From Acidobacteriota bacterium (GTDB lineage: Bacteria; Acidobacteriota; Holophagae; Holophagales; Holophagaceae): 35,944 nt of DNA. The stretch lies in NCBI GenBank assembly GCA_021786615.1, contig JAJYMZ010000146.1, positions 1 through 35,944 of the forward strand. The letters are read 5' to 3'. Under the pieces are notes generated by a model. It was given only the letters and a program-made list of their open reading frames with translations, was not told the origin of the DNA and did not search any database. Shown one piece after another: positions 8,615 through 17,719 of this stretch. How positions within the stretch are numbered: position 1 is the stretch's first letter; every line of letters begins with the position of its first letter. The position numbers and the translations under genes are program-made.

Positions 8615-9390
8615 GCCTGCACTTCCGCGGCCTTGCTGGCGGCTGAATAGGAATAGTCCTGCACCGCGGCGACGAAGCCATGGAAGAGCCCCCGGGCCGC
8701 GGAACCCGCGGCGTTGCCCAGTTCCATCAGGTTCTCGGGATGCCATTGCACGCCGATGGCCCAGCGGTCCATGTCCTTGGCTTCGATGCCCTCCACCAGG
8801 GGCTTGCCATCCTTGAGAGTCTGGGGATGGAACGCCACGGCCCGCAAATCCGGCGCCAGGTCCTTCACGGCCTGGTGGTGCCGGCTGTTCACGGGCACCG
8901 ACGCGGCCCCGAGCAGCTGGAAGAGCCTGGAATTGTGCGTAACGGACACGGTGTGGCGCACTTCGGGCGTATCGGGAGTGCCGTGCTGGTGCACGGAGGG
9001 GTCGCAGCCGAAATGATCCGGGATGTCCTGCACCATGGAGCCGCCCAGCGCCACGTTGAGGATCTGCTCGCCCCGGCAGATGCCGAGGATGGGGATGCCC
9101 TTTTCCCAGGCGGCCTTGATGAGATCCAATTCCATGGCGTCTCGCTCGTCATCAATTTGCGCTTTGGGATGCACCTCCTCGTCCCAGTATTTCGGGTTCA
9201 CATCGCCCCCGCCCGAAAGCAGCAGGCCGGCGACTCCCTCGAGGTTGGGCGTGGGGTCGTCAGGCGAAACCAGGTGGATGGGCTTGTGCCATCCGGCCAC
9301 ATGGATGGCGGGCACATAATTCCGTGTGGCCAGCTGCTTGTTCCGGCAGGTGATGAGGATGCTTGACACATTCGCTCCCAAGAGGATCAT
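8611..9390 (-). CDS. gamma-glutamyl-gamma-aminobutyrate hydrolase-like class I glutamine amidotransferase (peptidase C26)
   Basis: GLLLSGGGDVNPKYW, PILGICRGEQILNVALGG, VNSRHHQAVKDLAP, GVQWHPE. Confidence 0.9.
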   Translation of the reverse strand: MILLGANVSSILITCRNKQLATRNYVPAIHVAGWHKPIHLVSPDDPTPNLEGVAGLLLSGGGDVNPKYWDEEVHPKAQIDDERDAMELDLIKAAWEKGIPILGICRGEQILNVALGGSMVQDIPDHFGCDPSVHQHGTPDTPEVRHTVSVTHNSRLFQLLGAASVPVNSRHHQAVKDLAPDLRAVAFHPQTLKDGKPLVEGIEAKDMDRWAIGVQWHPENLMELGNAAGSAARGLFHGFVAAVQDYSYSAASKAAEVQA

Positions 9391-9462
9391 TAGCACCCTA
9401 CACCCCCTCAGATTTCCTGAGAACTGGGTTTGAACGGCGGAGAGCTCCGCCTGGGAGGAAGC

Positions 9463-9948
9463 ATGTCTGGATCTTTGAACAAAGTACTGCTCATCGGGAA
9501 CCTCGGGAAGGACCCGGAACTCAAGCTGACGCCCTCGGGCCAGCCGGTGGCCAAGTTCTCCATAGCGACCACTGAGACCTGGAAAAACCCCCAAGGGGAA
9601 AAACAGTCCAAGACCGAATGGCACAACATTGTCGTTTGGGGCAAGCAGGCGGAAATCGCCGAGAAATACCTCCGCAAGGGCAAGCAGATCCTGGTGGAAG
9701 GCCGCATCCAGTACCGTGAATACACCGACCAGGCGGGGGTGAAAAAATTCTTCACCGAGATCCGCTGCGACCATTTCGTGATGCTGGGCCGCATGGAAGA
9801 AGGCGGCGGCCAGCGGGAAGGCGGATATAGCCGGACCAGCGCCAGTCCCGTGGGCGCGGGCGTGGCTTCCAATTCCGGCGGCCCGGATTTTGACGACATG
9901 CCGCCTCCGCCCCCATCCGGCGGCTACGACGACGATATTCCGTTCTGA
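9463..9948 (+). CDS. ssb: single-stranded DNA-binding protein
   Basis: MSGSLNKVLLIGNLGKDPELK...; acidic C-terminus DDDIPF; GGAGGA RBS upstream. Confidence 0.95.
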   Translation: MSGSLNKVLLIGNLGKDPELKLTPSGQPVAKFSIATTETWKNPQGEKQSKTEWHNIVVWGKQAEIAEKYLRKGKQILVEGRIQYREYTDQAGVKKFFTEIRCDHFVMLGRMEEGGGQREGGYSRTSASPVGAGVASNSGGPDFDDMPPPPPSGGYDDDIPF

Positions 9949-10021
9949 AGCGGATTCAGCAAACGCAATACAGCCACGAAGGGACTCAGCTCAAAGGCGG
10001 TGATGGTCCCCAAATGGGGGT

Positions 10022-10115
10022 GGCGCGAAGCGCCCTCCTCTGTATCCCTTTCATCCCCTTCATCCCTGTTAAAAAAGCTTTATGAACAGGGATGAAAGGG
10101 ATGGAGGGGATGGGC
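10022..10115. repeat. intergenic palindrome with 9-mer arms (element D)
   Basis: ggcgcgaagcgcc hairpin, then ATCCCTTTC ATCCCCTTC ATCCCTGTT ... AACA GGGATGAAA GGGATGGAG GGGATGGGC. Confidence 0.75.
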
Positions 10116-10247
10116 GTTCGCATGGGTCATGGGGAACGACGGGCGTTTGGGTGGCAAACCATTTGCCCCTAAAGATCCCAAGGACCGCCGCAGCAAGCTT
10201 GTAGATCCTGATTTCATTCCTTCTGTGATATACAACAGCCGCAGGGC

Positions 10248-10277
10248 AACTTCTTCTTAAGAGAAGACGAAGTTGAA
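10248..10277. repeat. short inverted repeat
   Basis: caacttcttctt-aagag-aagacgaagttg, one mismatch. Confidence 0.6.
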
Positions 10278-10434
10278 GATCAGTAGTACGAAGGACACAA
10301 ATAAATACTTTGTGCCTTGTTCGTGTGCCTTCGTGGCTTGTTTTTCTCCAGAATACGGAGCGGCCGCCGCCCGGGGCCGCTTTGCATTTGGGCCTGGGAC
10401 CGCCGCGCGGCACAATGGAGGATTCTGAGTTGGA

Positions 10435-11739
10435 GTGCCTGTGCCTGTCCCTTTCACCGAAGTCCGCCACCTGAAGTCCCTTGTAGGGGAATCCGTCGCC
10501 TTGCGTGGCTGGGTGCGCAATGCGCGCACGTCCAAGACCAGGTTCATCGAGCTGCGGGACGGCTCGGGCTTCGTGCAATGCGTGGTGGGCGCCCAGGACG
10601 CCGATGCCGAAGGCTATGAAACGGCCGGGAAGCTCACCCAGGAATCGGCCATATCGCTGACGGGCATCGTGCAGCAGCATCCCAAAACGGGTGAGCCGGA
10701 AATCTTGGTGAAATCGCTGAAGCTCCTCGCGCCCTCCGTGGACTTTCCCATCACGCCCAAAGACCACGGCATCGAATTCCTCATGGACCACCGCACCCTT
10801 TGGCTGCGCTCGAAACGCCAATGGGCCATCATCCGGGTGCGCCACACCATCGTGAAAGCCATCCGCGATTTTTTCGACGAGGACGGATTCACGCTGCTGG
10901 ACGCGCCCATCCTCACGCCCAGTTCCTGCGAGGGCACCAGCTCGCTGTTCGAAACGGACTACTTCCACGAAGGCACAGCCTTCCTGAGCCAGAGCGGCCA
11001 GCTCTACCAGGAACCTGGCGTGCCGGCCTTCGGCAAGGTCTACTGCTTCGGGCCCACCTTCCGCGCTGAGAAAAGCAAGACCCGCCGCCATCTCACGGAG
11101 TTCTGGATGGTGGAACCGGAAATGGCCTTCGCGGGGTTGGACGATGTCATGCAGCTCGGCGAACGCATGACGAAGTTCATCCTTCAGCGCGTGCTGGAAG
11201 GCCGGCAGGAAGAATTGAAAATCCTGGAGCGGGACCAGGCGCCGCTGGAAGTGGCGGTGAATGAAACCTTCGGCCGCATGAGCTACACGGACAGCGTGGC
11301 AAAGCTGAAGGAGCTGGGCAGCGACATCACCTGGGGCGAGGATTTCGGCAATGACGACGAGACGATCCTGATGAACGCCATGGATCGCCCGCTCTGGGTC
11401 CATCGTTTTCCAAAAAGCTTCAAAGCCTTCTACATGGCATTTGACCCCGCGCAGCCGGAGCTAGCCCTGGGCGCGGATCTGCTGGCCCCGGAGGGCTACG
11501 GCGAAGTCATCGGCGGCGGGGAACGTTCATCCGACATCGGCTACTTGCTGGCCCAGATCGAGCATCACGGCCTCAACCTCGCCGACTACCAGTGGTACCT
11601 GGACGTGCGACGCTTCGGCGGCGTGCAGCACGCGGGCTTCGGCATGGGCCTGGAGCGCGCCGTGGCCTGGATCTGCAGGCTGCCCCATGTGAGGGAAACC
11701 ATCCCCTATCCCCGCATGATGGGCACCCTCAGGCCGTGA
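10435..11739 (+). CDS. asnS: asparaginyl-tRNA synthetase
   Basis: OB-fold VALRGWVRNARTSKTRFIELRDGSG, class II motifs FGPTFRAEKSKTRRHLTEFWMVEPE and GFGMGLERAVAWICRLPHVRETIPYPR; GTG start. Confidence 0.9.
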   Translation: MPVPVPFTEVRHLKSLVGESVALRGWVRNARTSKTRFIELRDGSGFVQCVVGAQDADAEGYETAGKLTQESAISLTGIVQQHPKTGEPEILVKSLKLLAPSVDFPITPKDHGIEFLMDHRTLWLRSKRQWAIIRVRHTIVKAIRDFFDEDGFTLLDAPILTPSSCEGTSSLFETDYFHEGTAFLSQSGQLYQEPGVPAFGKVYCFGPTFRAEKSKTRRHLTEFWMVEPEMAFAGLDDVMQLGERMTKFILQRVLEGRQEELKILERDQAPLEVAVNETFGRMSYTDSVAKLKELGSDITWGEDFGNDDETILMNAMDRPLWVHRFPKSFKAFYMAFDPAQPELALGADLLAPEGYGEVIGGGERSSDIGYLLAQIEHHGLNLADYQWYLDVRRFGGVQHAGFGMGLERAVAWICRLPHVRETIPYPRMMGTLRP

Positions 11740-11741
11740 CC

Positions 11742-12428
11742 ATGCGCCGTTCGTTTGGTTTTCTCGTTCTTGGACTGATCCTCACGTGCAGCCACGGCAC
11801 TAACCCGCCCGCCGCCGTGGCACCGCCGAACCCTGCGCAGTGCGGCCCCTCGGGAGACGCGGTGGCCAGCGACGTGAAGGCGCTGAACCTGCTGAAGAAC
11901 CGCGAGACCAATCCGGTCAACGTCAACGGGACCATCACGCTTCCAGCGCTGCTCCAGCCCGGCAATGACACCGCGCGATTCTCCACCTCCGATGGCGTGG
12001 AACTCGAGGCGGTGGTCTATGACGTATTGGTGGGTGGCGTCGAGACGGCCAATTGCCATGCCACGGACGCGGCGAACCGGGATACCCACATCGAGCTGGT
12101 GCTGGATGGCAGCCACACGGCCCCGGCCCAGCGCATCATTTCTGAAGTGACGCCCCGCTGGCGCGCGATGGCCGCGGCGGCCGGCCTGGACTGGTCCACC
12201 GCCGCGCTGACGGCGCTGAAGGGCCGCCGCGTGCGCCTGCGCGGGTGGATGCTCTACGATTTCGAACACGCTGGCGCATCGGAAAATACGGCGCCCGGGA
12301 AGGCCGGGAACTGGCGCGCCAGCGCCTGGGAAATCCATCCCATCACATCCATTACGGTGCTTCCCAACGCGCCCTTGGACGCATCCAAATGGAACGACGG
12401 CCATCCTGGGGATGATGAACGGGAGTAG
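11742..12428 (+). CDS. secreted or lipoprotein-like hypothetical protein
   Basis: N-terminus MRRSFGFLVLGLILTCSHG signal-like with a Cys; follows asnS directly. Confidence 0.6.
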   Translation: MRRSFGFLVLGLILTCSHGTNPPAAVAPPNPAQCGPSGDAVASDVKALNLLKNRETNPVNVNGTITLPALLQPGNDTARFSTSDGVELEAVVYDVLVGGVETANCHATDAANRDTHIELVLDGSHTAPAQRIISEVTPRWRAMAAAAGLDWSTAALTALKGRRVRLRGWMLYDFEHAGASENTAPGKAGNWRASAWEIHPITSITVLPNAPLDASKWNDGHPGDDERE

Positions 12429-12455
12429 AGATCAATTCGAGATCCTGATACCCCG

Positions 12456-12710
12456 CTACAGCTGCATCACGTGCCCGGGCAGCTTGGCGATGGCTTCCCG
12501 CAGGGGTTTTTCGGCTTCGCCGTGGGGCAAAGTGACCCAGAACGTGTAGCTGATGTAGGCCCCCTTGCAGTTGGCGTGGTGCTGTTCAGCTCCCTCCGGT
12601 TGCGGCCCGAGATGGACTCCGATCAATTCGGCCACCATCTCTGCCTTCAGCTCCTCCACACGGCCGATGACCTTGATGGGAACGCGTTGGGGGTATTCGG
12701 ACTCGGCCAT
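12456..12710 (-). CDS. small DUF493/YbeD-like protein
   Basis: MAESEYPQRVPIKVIGRVEELKAEMVAELIGVHLG...GAYISYTFWVTLPHGEAEKPLREAIAKLPGHVMQL. Confidence 0.6.
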   Translation of the reverse strand: MAESEYPQRVPIKVIGRVEELKAEMVAELIGVHLGPQPEGAEQHHANCKGAYISYTFWVTLPHGEAEKPLREAIAKLPGHVMQL

Positions 12711-12737
12711 GGTTCTGAGTTTCCCCTGCACCGCGGC

Positions 12738-13220
12738 TCATTCTGCCGGGGGGTGGTTGTGGCGCCGCAACAACGCCAGGAATGTCTGCTCATCCTCGGC
12801 TTCAAAATGATGCTTGAACTTATGCAGGAACTCGCTCAACCGCTCACGATGGCTAAGGTTTTCAACCGATGGATCCGCGATGGCTTCCAGGCCCTCGAGG
12901 AAGTGGCGGTGGGCTTCTTCGTGGCTCTTGGCCGGCTCGTGATGGTGCCAGGCCATGAGCTCGTCCTCGGTACGGACATGGGTCCTGGTCATCTCCAGGA
13001 AGGCCCCGAAAACCGAGCTGAGCTCCAGCTCAGATCCAGAAGCCTGCCTGTCGAGACACTCGTGGATGCGATTGGCCAGGCGGAACAGGGTCTTGTGCTG
13101 GGCGTCGTAGCCCAGGACGCCTGTCTCGTACTGTTCTTTCCATTCGATGAAGGCCACGGTCGCCCCAGAAGCAGTGGTATTTCCTAATTTGCAATCCTTT
13201 GCCTGGTTGACCAAGGGCAA
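12738..13220 (-). CDS. bacteriohemerythrin-like protein
   Basis: EWKEQYETGVLGYDAQHKTLFRLANRIHECL and His/Glu/Asp motifs HHHEPAKSHEEAHRHF, HKFKHHFEAEDEQTF. Confidence 0.75.
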   Translation of the reverse strand: MPLVNQAKDCKLGNTTASGATVAFIEWKEQYETGVLGYDAQHKTLFRLANRIHECLDRQASGSELELSSVFGAFLEMTRTHVRTEDELMAWHHHEPAKSHEEAHRHFLEGLEAIADPSVENLSHRERLSEFLHKFKHHFEAEDEQTFLALLRRHNHPPAE

Positions 13221-13375
13221 AGAGAACCAGAACAGTCAAGATAGCGTCTTCTGGCGGTCTTTCCAGTGCTTAAACCTGGATCTTGCTTTTTGGGCCGTTG
13301 GCTTGGGCTGTGCGCTTCGTCACCTTAGCGCCCGGTGCTATTGACTTGGCACCTGGGCCATCGCACAAGTGAGCC

Positions 13376-15193
13376 ATGCGTGTTGATCCCCATGCCCTGT
13401 TTCTGGGCCCCCAAGGGCAGAATGCTGAATTCCTGGAGCGGCTCTTGCTGGATGCCGTGCGGGACCACGTGCATTGGAGACGGGGTTTCTTTCCAAATGA
13501 TCCCGATGCGGTAGATCCTTTCCGTCAGCTCAAAGCGGACTTCGTGGTCACCCAGGCCAGCGTGGAAGCTTCCCTGCGACGGCTGCTGGGACGGCTCAAG
13601 GGTTCCGTCCCTAGCCACTCGCCAAGGTACCTGGGCCACATGATGGCGGATACGCTGATCCCGGCCCAGGTTGGCTTTCTCGCGGCCATGCTCTACAACC
13701 CGAACAATGTGGCTCACGAAGGCAGCCCTGTCACCAGCGCCCTGGAAAGCGAGGTGGCCCGGGACCTGGCGGAGTTGATGGGCTTCGATCCGGATCGGGC
13801 CTGGGGCCATCTCTGCTCGGGCGGCACGGTGGCCAACATCGAAGCCCTGTGGATCCTGCGCAATCTGGCCTTGGCGCCGTTGCGGCTCCCCAAGGGAAAG
13901 CCCCCGGGGGAATGGAAGGACGCGGGGGGCCGGCCCATCAATGCCCGGATGCCGGACCAGCTGCTGGGGCGCCTGAGAACTGAAACACTGCTCGCGCTGC
14001 ATCAAACCCTTCCGCAAAATGCCGGCACGGTGCGCCGTGGCGGCGCGTTCCGCGTGCTGGTGCCTTCAACGGCCCACTATTCCTGGAACAAGGCCGCGAA
14101 CCTGCTGGGCCTAGGCGAGGACCAATTGCTCCCCGTGCCCGTGGATTCCATGTTGCGCATGGACCTGGGAGCCCTGGAGCAGATGCTGGACCGGCTCGCC
14201 AAGGAGAACCACCCGGTCCTGGCTGTGGTGGGCATCGTGGGCACAGCCGAAGGTGGCGGCGTGGATTCCATCAATGGCCTCCTGGAGTTGCGGGAGCGTT
14301 TCGCCAAGACCCATGGGCGGTGGTTCTTCGTCCATCTAGACGCGGCCTATGGCGGCTATGCCCGGGCTATTTTCAGGCGCGGAGATGGCAGTTTCCGGGA
14401 GGTGGGCGACCCAGACCTGGTATGTCCCATGCGGAAGGAAGTCCACGCGGCCTTCGAAGCCATGTCCCGGGCCGACTCCATCACCATTGATCCCCACAAG
14501 CTGGGGTTCATCCCCTATCCCGCCGGAGCCCTGGTGCTGCGGGAGGGGGAGATGCGGACCCTCACCACGCAACATGCGGCGTACCTCAATCCACGGGAGG
14601 ATGACCACCTGGGCAGCTACATCCTGGAAGGCAGCAAGCCCGGGGCCGCCGCCAGCGCGGTTTGGCTGGCCCATGGCACCGTGCCGCTGACCGAAAAGGG
14701 CTACGGAGCCATCCTCAGTGAATCCTTCCGCTCTGCCCGCGGATTGGCCGAGCTGCTGGATGGACGGATCTTCGGCGACTACCAGTGCCACGTGTTCGAC
14801 TCGCCAGACCTGGATGTGCTCTTGTATGCCTTCGCCCCGCGGCGGATGAATACCTTGCACCGGGTGAATGCCGTGAACGAGGAAGTGCTCACCCGCTTCC
14901 GCACGGACCGCGCCGGGGATTTCTCCCTGGCTTCCACCGAGCTGAGCCATCGTGTCCATGGCCACGCGCCGCTTCCCTTCCTGGCCCGCCTAGGGATCCC
15001 CGCCAAGGAATGGCGCAGCCAATCGCACCTGCTGGTGCTGCGCAGCGTGATGATGACGCCCTTTGTTGCTGACGCGCGCACCAAAGCCTTCTATCGTCAA
15101 GCACTGCTCCAGGCCCTGGAAACGCTCCTGGGTCCCAGCGAGCCCGCTGAACCCGCCTATGACCTCCCCCAGACCGCGACTGCTACCCCCTGA
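13376..15193 (+). CDS. group II PLP-dependent decarboxylase (tyrosine/glutamate decarboxylase-like)
   Basis: GHMMADTLIPAQVGFLAAMLYNPNNVAHEGSPVTS, HLDAAYGG, SITIDPHKLGFIPYPAGALVLRE (PLP Lys). Confidence 0.88.
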   Translation: MRVDPHALFLGPQGQNAEFLERLLLDAVRDHVHWRRGFFPNDPDAVDPFRQLKADFVVTQASVEASLRRLLGRLKGSVPSHSPRYLGHMMADTLIPAQVGFLAAMLYNPNNVAHEGSPVTSALESEVARDLAELMGFDPDRAWGHLCSGGTVANIEALWILRNLALAPLRLPKGKPPGEWKDAGGRPINARMPDQLLGRLRTETLLALHQTLPQNAGTVRRGGAFRVLVPSTAHYSWNKAANLLGLGEDQLLPVPVDSMLRMDLGALEQMLDRLAKENHPVLAVVGIVGTAEGGGVDSINGLLELRERFAKTHGRWFFVHLDAAYGGYARAIFRRGDGSFREVGDPDLVCPMRKEVHAAFEAMSRADSITIDPHKLGFIPYPAGALVLREGEMRTLTTQHAAYLNPREDDHLGSYILEGSKPGAAASAVWLAHGTVPLTEKGYGAILSESFRSARGLAELLDGRIFGDYQCHVFDSPDLDVLLYAFAPRRMNTLHRVNAVNEEVLTRFRTDRAGDFSLASTELSHRVHGHAPLPFLARLGIPAKEWRSQSHLLVLRSVMMTPFVADARTKAFYRQALLQALETLLGPSEPAEPAYDLPQTATATP

Positions 15194-15920
15194 ACATGGC
15201 TCCTGGGCCTTTCTGCTGCTGCCCACCATCTCCGCTTTGATCTTGCGGCCGAGCCTGCCGGGCCTGGGTCTGTTTATGACGGGCCTGGCAGGGTTCCTGG
15301 GCCGAGTGCCGCTCCGCCGGGCCGTTCGCGGTGGAGATCTCTCCTCCTTCGACGGGGGCTGGTTGGCATTTTATGGCCTGATGGGCGCGGCGGGACTTTT
15401 CCTGTCGGTGCGGGGGCCGCGTCTTGATTTTTTCCTGGCTCTGCTGCCTGTGGCACCCTTTGGGGCCTGGCTCCTATGGGTGGATCTAAAGGGCGGTGCA
15501 AGGAGCCTGGCCGCCGAATGGATTTCCATCGCGCTGCCCGCCCTGCTGGGTGCCGCGATGATCCGGGCGGGGGAGGGACCTTGGGCTTTGGCGGGCGCCT
15601 TGGGCGTGGGCTGTTTTCTGAGTCTGGCCGCGCCCGTGGCCTATCTCCGGGCCCGGCTGGCCTTGCGGCGCGGCGGGAAGGCTTCCCTTCGCGCGGCGCT
15701 ATGGGTCCATGGGGTGGCGGGCCTCATCGCGCTGGCCATGCAGCTGGCTCTGGGCCTGCGCTGGCTGTGGCCGCTGTGGATGGGGATGCTCCTGCTGCGG
15801 GTGTTGCTAGAACCCAAGCTAGAGCACGCCGTGCTGGATGCAAAGTCGCTGGGACTGCGGGAGTCGCTGGTCACCACCATCAGCGCCTTCGCCCTGGTGC
15901 TTTCGTTGAGAGGGATGTGA
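15159..15920 (+). CDS. YwiC-like membrane protein
   Basis: PEHGSWAFLLLP N-terminal motif and several hydrophobic segments; overlaps the decarboxylase 3' end. Confidence 0.75.
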   Translation: MTSPRPRLLPPEHGSWAFLLLPTISALILRPSLPGLGLFMTGLAGFLGRVPLRRAVRGGDLSSFDGGWLAFYGLMGAAGLFLSVRGPRLDFFLALLPVAPFGAWLLWVDLKGGARSLAAEWISIALPALLGAAMIRAGEGPWALAGALGVGCFLSLAAPVAYLRARLALRRGGKASLRAALWVHGVAGLIALAMQLALGLRWLWPLWMGMLLLRVLLEPKLEHAVLDAKSLGLRESLVTTISAFALVLSLRGM

Positions 15921-15980
15921 GGGCTATCTCACAAGCCCACAGAAAGCCGTGTATAGTGATTACGGATAACGAGGCCCGAA

Positions 15981-16430
15981 ATGCTTTTCACCGTCGCCAG
16001 TGGGTACGCCCTGCAAGCCCTCGCGCACCTGCCCGAGGATGGTTCCTTCATGATGGCCAAGGACCTGTCGGGGCAGCTGAAGCTTCCGCCGCCCTACCTC
16101 GCCAAAATCCTCCAGCGGCTGGCCCGGGCTGAAATCCTGGAATCCGTGCGGGGCCCCAAAGGCGGCTTTCGGCTCGCGCGCCCCTCCCACCACATCACCG
16201 TGGGGGAGGTGCTCGTGGCCATGGAGGGCGCCGGGTCTCTGGATGCCTGCATCATGGGCTTCCCCGCCTGCGATTGCGACAATCCCTGCCCCATGCACGA
16301 GGCCTGGTCCGCGGTGAAGGCCCAGGTGGAATCATCCATGACTTCGAACACCCTCAGGGACCTGCAACTCACCAAAATGCGCCGGACCCATCTACAATCT
16401 CCCCAGGCCCTGCGTCGCGGTCGGCGCTGA
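15981..16430 (+). CDS. Rrf2-family transcriptional regulator, possibly NsrR-type
   Basis: MLFTVASGYALQALAHLP...LPPPYLAKILQRLARAEILESVRGPKGGFRLAR wHTH; cysteine cluster CIMGFPACDCDNPCPMHEAW. Confidence 0.88.
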   Translation: MLFTVASGYALQALAHLPEDGSFMMAKDLSGQLKLPPPYLAKILQRLARAEILESVRGPKGGFRLARPSHHITVGEVLVAMEGAGSLDACIMGFPACDCDNPCPMHEAWSAVKAQVESSMTSNTLRDLQLTKMRRTHLQSPQALRRGRR

Positions 16431-16532
16431 GCCGCTGTAAAAAATATCCTTGTCATTTCCATGAAGGCCCGGCATAAGGAGCCGTAACGAACTATCCAGA
16501 AAAACACTGGCTATTTCGTAACGGCTCCTAAA
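16431..16532 (+). promoter_or_regulatory. conserved intergenic structured element, copy 1
   Basis: GCCGCTGTAAAAAATA...CTTGTCATTTC...CCGGCATAAGGAGCCGTAACG-hairpin-CGTAACGGCTCCTAA; shared with copies at 23036 and 29626. Confidence 0.75.
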
Positions 16533-16600
16533 GTCTTCCGAACCTTTTCGGGAAGCAAGTTCTTTTGGGACGAGCTTTGTCCAGATTTCGGAGTCTGCTG

Positions 16601-17719
16601 ATGTCATTCTTCTCCTCTCTGGATCTGGAACCCCGGCCCCTCCTCCGCGCGGCGCTGACCACGGCGCTGCTGTGCGGAGCCATCGCTCTGGGAAGCCGGG
16701 CGGGGCGATGGCTGGACCCGGCCCTGCTGGGCTACCTGCTGGCCTCGGTGTTCGCCTGCTTCGGCGTGGCCTACCGCTACTGGACGTGGGTGGAACGGCC
16801 CGCCACCTGGATGTATTTTCGTGATCTGCTGAAGCGCCTGGCCAGCCCCAGGGTGATCATCTTGTTGCCAAAGATGGGCCTCTTGGCCCTGGACCAGATC
16901 TTCCTCCAACGGTTCATCGGGCGGCGCTCCATCAAGCGCTGGGGAGCGCACGCGCTCATCGCCTGGGGCTGCTTGCTGGGTTTCTCCGTGACCTTTCCGC
17001 TGGTGTTCGGCTGGATCCGGTTCGCATCCGACGGCCTGAATCAGGACCGCTACCAGGCCTGGCTCTTCGGCTTCGGCACCGGCAGTTTTCCGGTGCACAG
17101 TTTCGCCGGCTTCCTGGCTTTCCATGTGCTTGATCTGGCGGCGCTCATGGTGATCACCGGCTGTGTGCTGGCTTTCATCCGCCGCGGCCAGGACGAGGGC
17201 GACATGGCCACCCAGCGCTTTGATCTGGACATCCTGCCTCTGCTGGTCCTGCTGGCGGTCTCCATTACAGGAATTCTGCTCACCGTGTCCGAAAAGGCCC
17301 TGCAGGGGCGCAATTTCGGGACCCTGGCCTACCTGCATGAACTGACCGTGATCCTCATGCTGCTGAGCCTCCCTTTCGGCAAGCTCTTCCACATCGCGCA
17401 GCGGCCCGCCCAGCTGGGCGTGACCTTCTACAAAGCGGCCGGGGAAGCGGAAGGCCGGCTGGCCTGCAAGGCCTGCGGATCCCTCTTCATCCGGGCCAAC
17501 CAGCGCCGTGATCTCGAAGCGCTCTTCCTCAAGCTGGGCCTCGAAACCGCCAGGCATTCTGAGAGCGTGCACCACCTGGATCTCTGCCCGAAGTGCAAGC
17601 GCAGGCTTCTTGCGAAGGCCCAAGGGTCAAGGCTCGGTGGGGCTTTTGATCCCTTCTCGGGAATTCCGGTGCCCGTGGATCCCATCACCGACCCTCAGAC
17701 TTTCCGGAGCCAGCCATGA
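16601..17719 (+). CDS. membrane cytochrome b-like subunit with C-terminal CxxC...CxxC motif
   Basis: Multiple hydrophobic segments with His ([74 protein letters not shown]); C-terminal CKACGSLF...[10 protein letters not shown]. Confidence 0.75.
   Translation: MSFFSSLDLEPRPLLRAALTTALLCGAIALGSRAGRWLDPALLGYLLASVFACFGVAYRYWTWVERPATWMYFRDLLKRLASPRVIILLPKMGLLALDQIFLQRFIGRRSIKRWGAHALIAWGCLLGFSVTFPLVFGWIRFASDGLNQDRYQAWLFGFGTGSFPVHSFAGFLAFHVLDLAALMVITGCVLAFIRRGQDEGDMATQRFDLDILPLLVLLAVSITGILLTVSEKALQGRNFGTLAYLHELTVILMLLSLPFGKLFHIAQRPAQLGVTFYKAAGEAEGRLACKACGSLFIRANQRRDLEALFLKLGLETARHSESVHHLDLCPKCKRRLLAKAQGSRLGGAFDPFSGIPVPVDPITDPQTFRSQP

Noticed and set aside
16471-16532. Known riboswitch (molybdenum cofactor or fluoride class)
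   Set aside because: The CTCCTAA end and nitrate context prompted the idea, but the conserved loop sequences of those classes, as I know them, are absent; left as unidentified.
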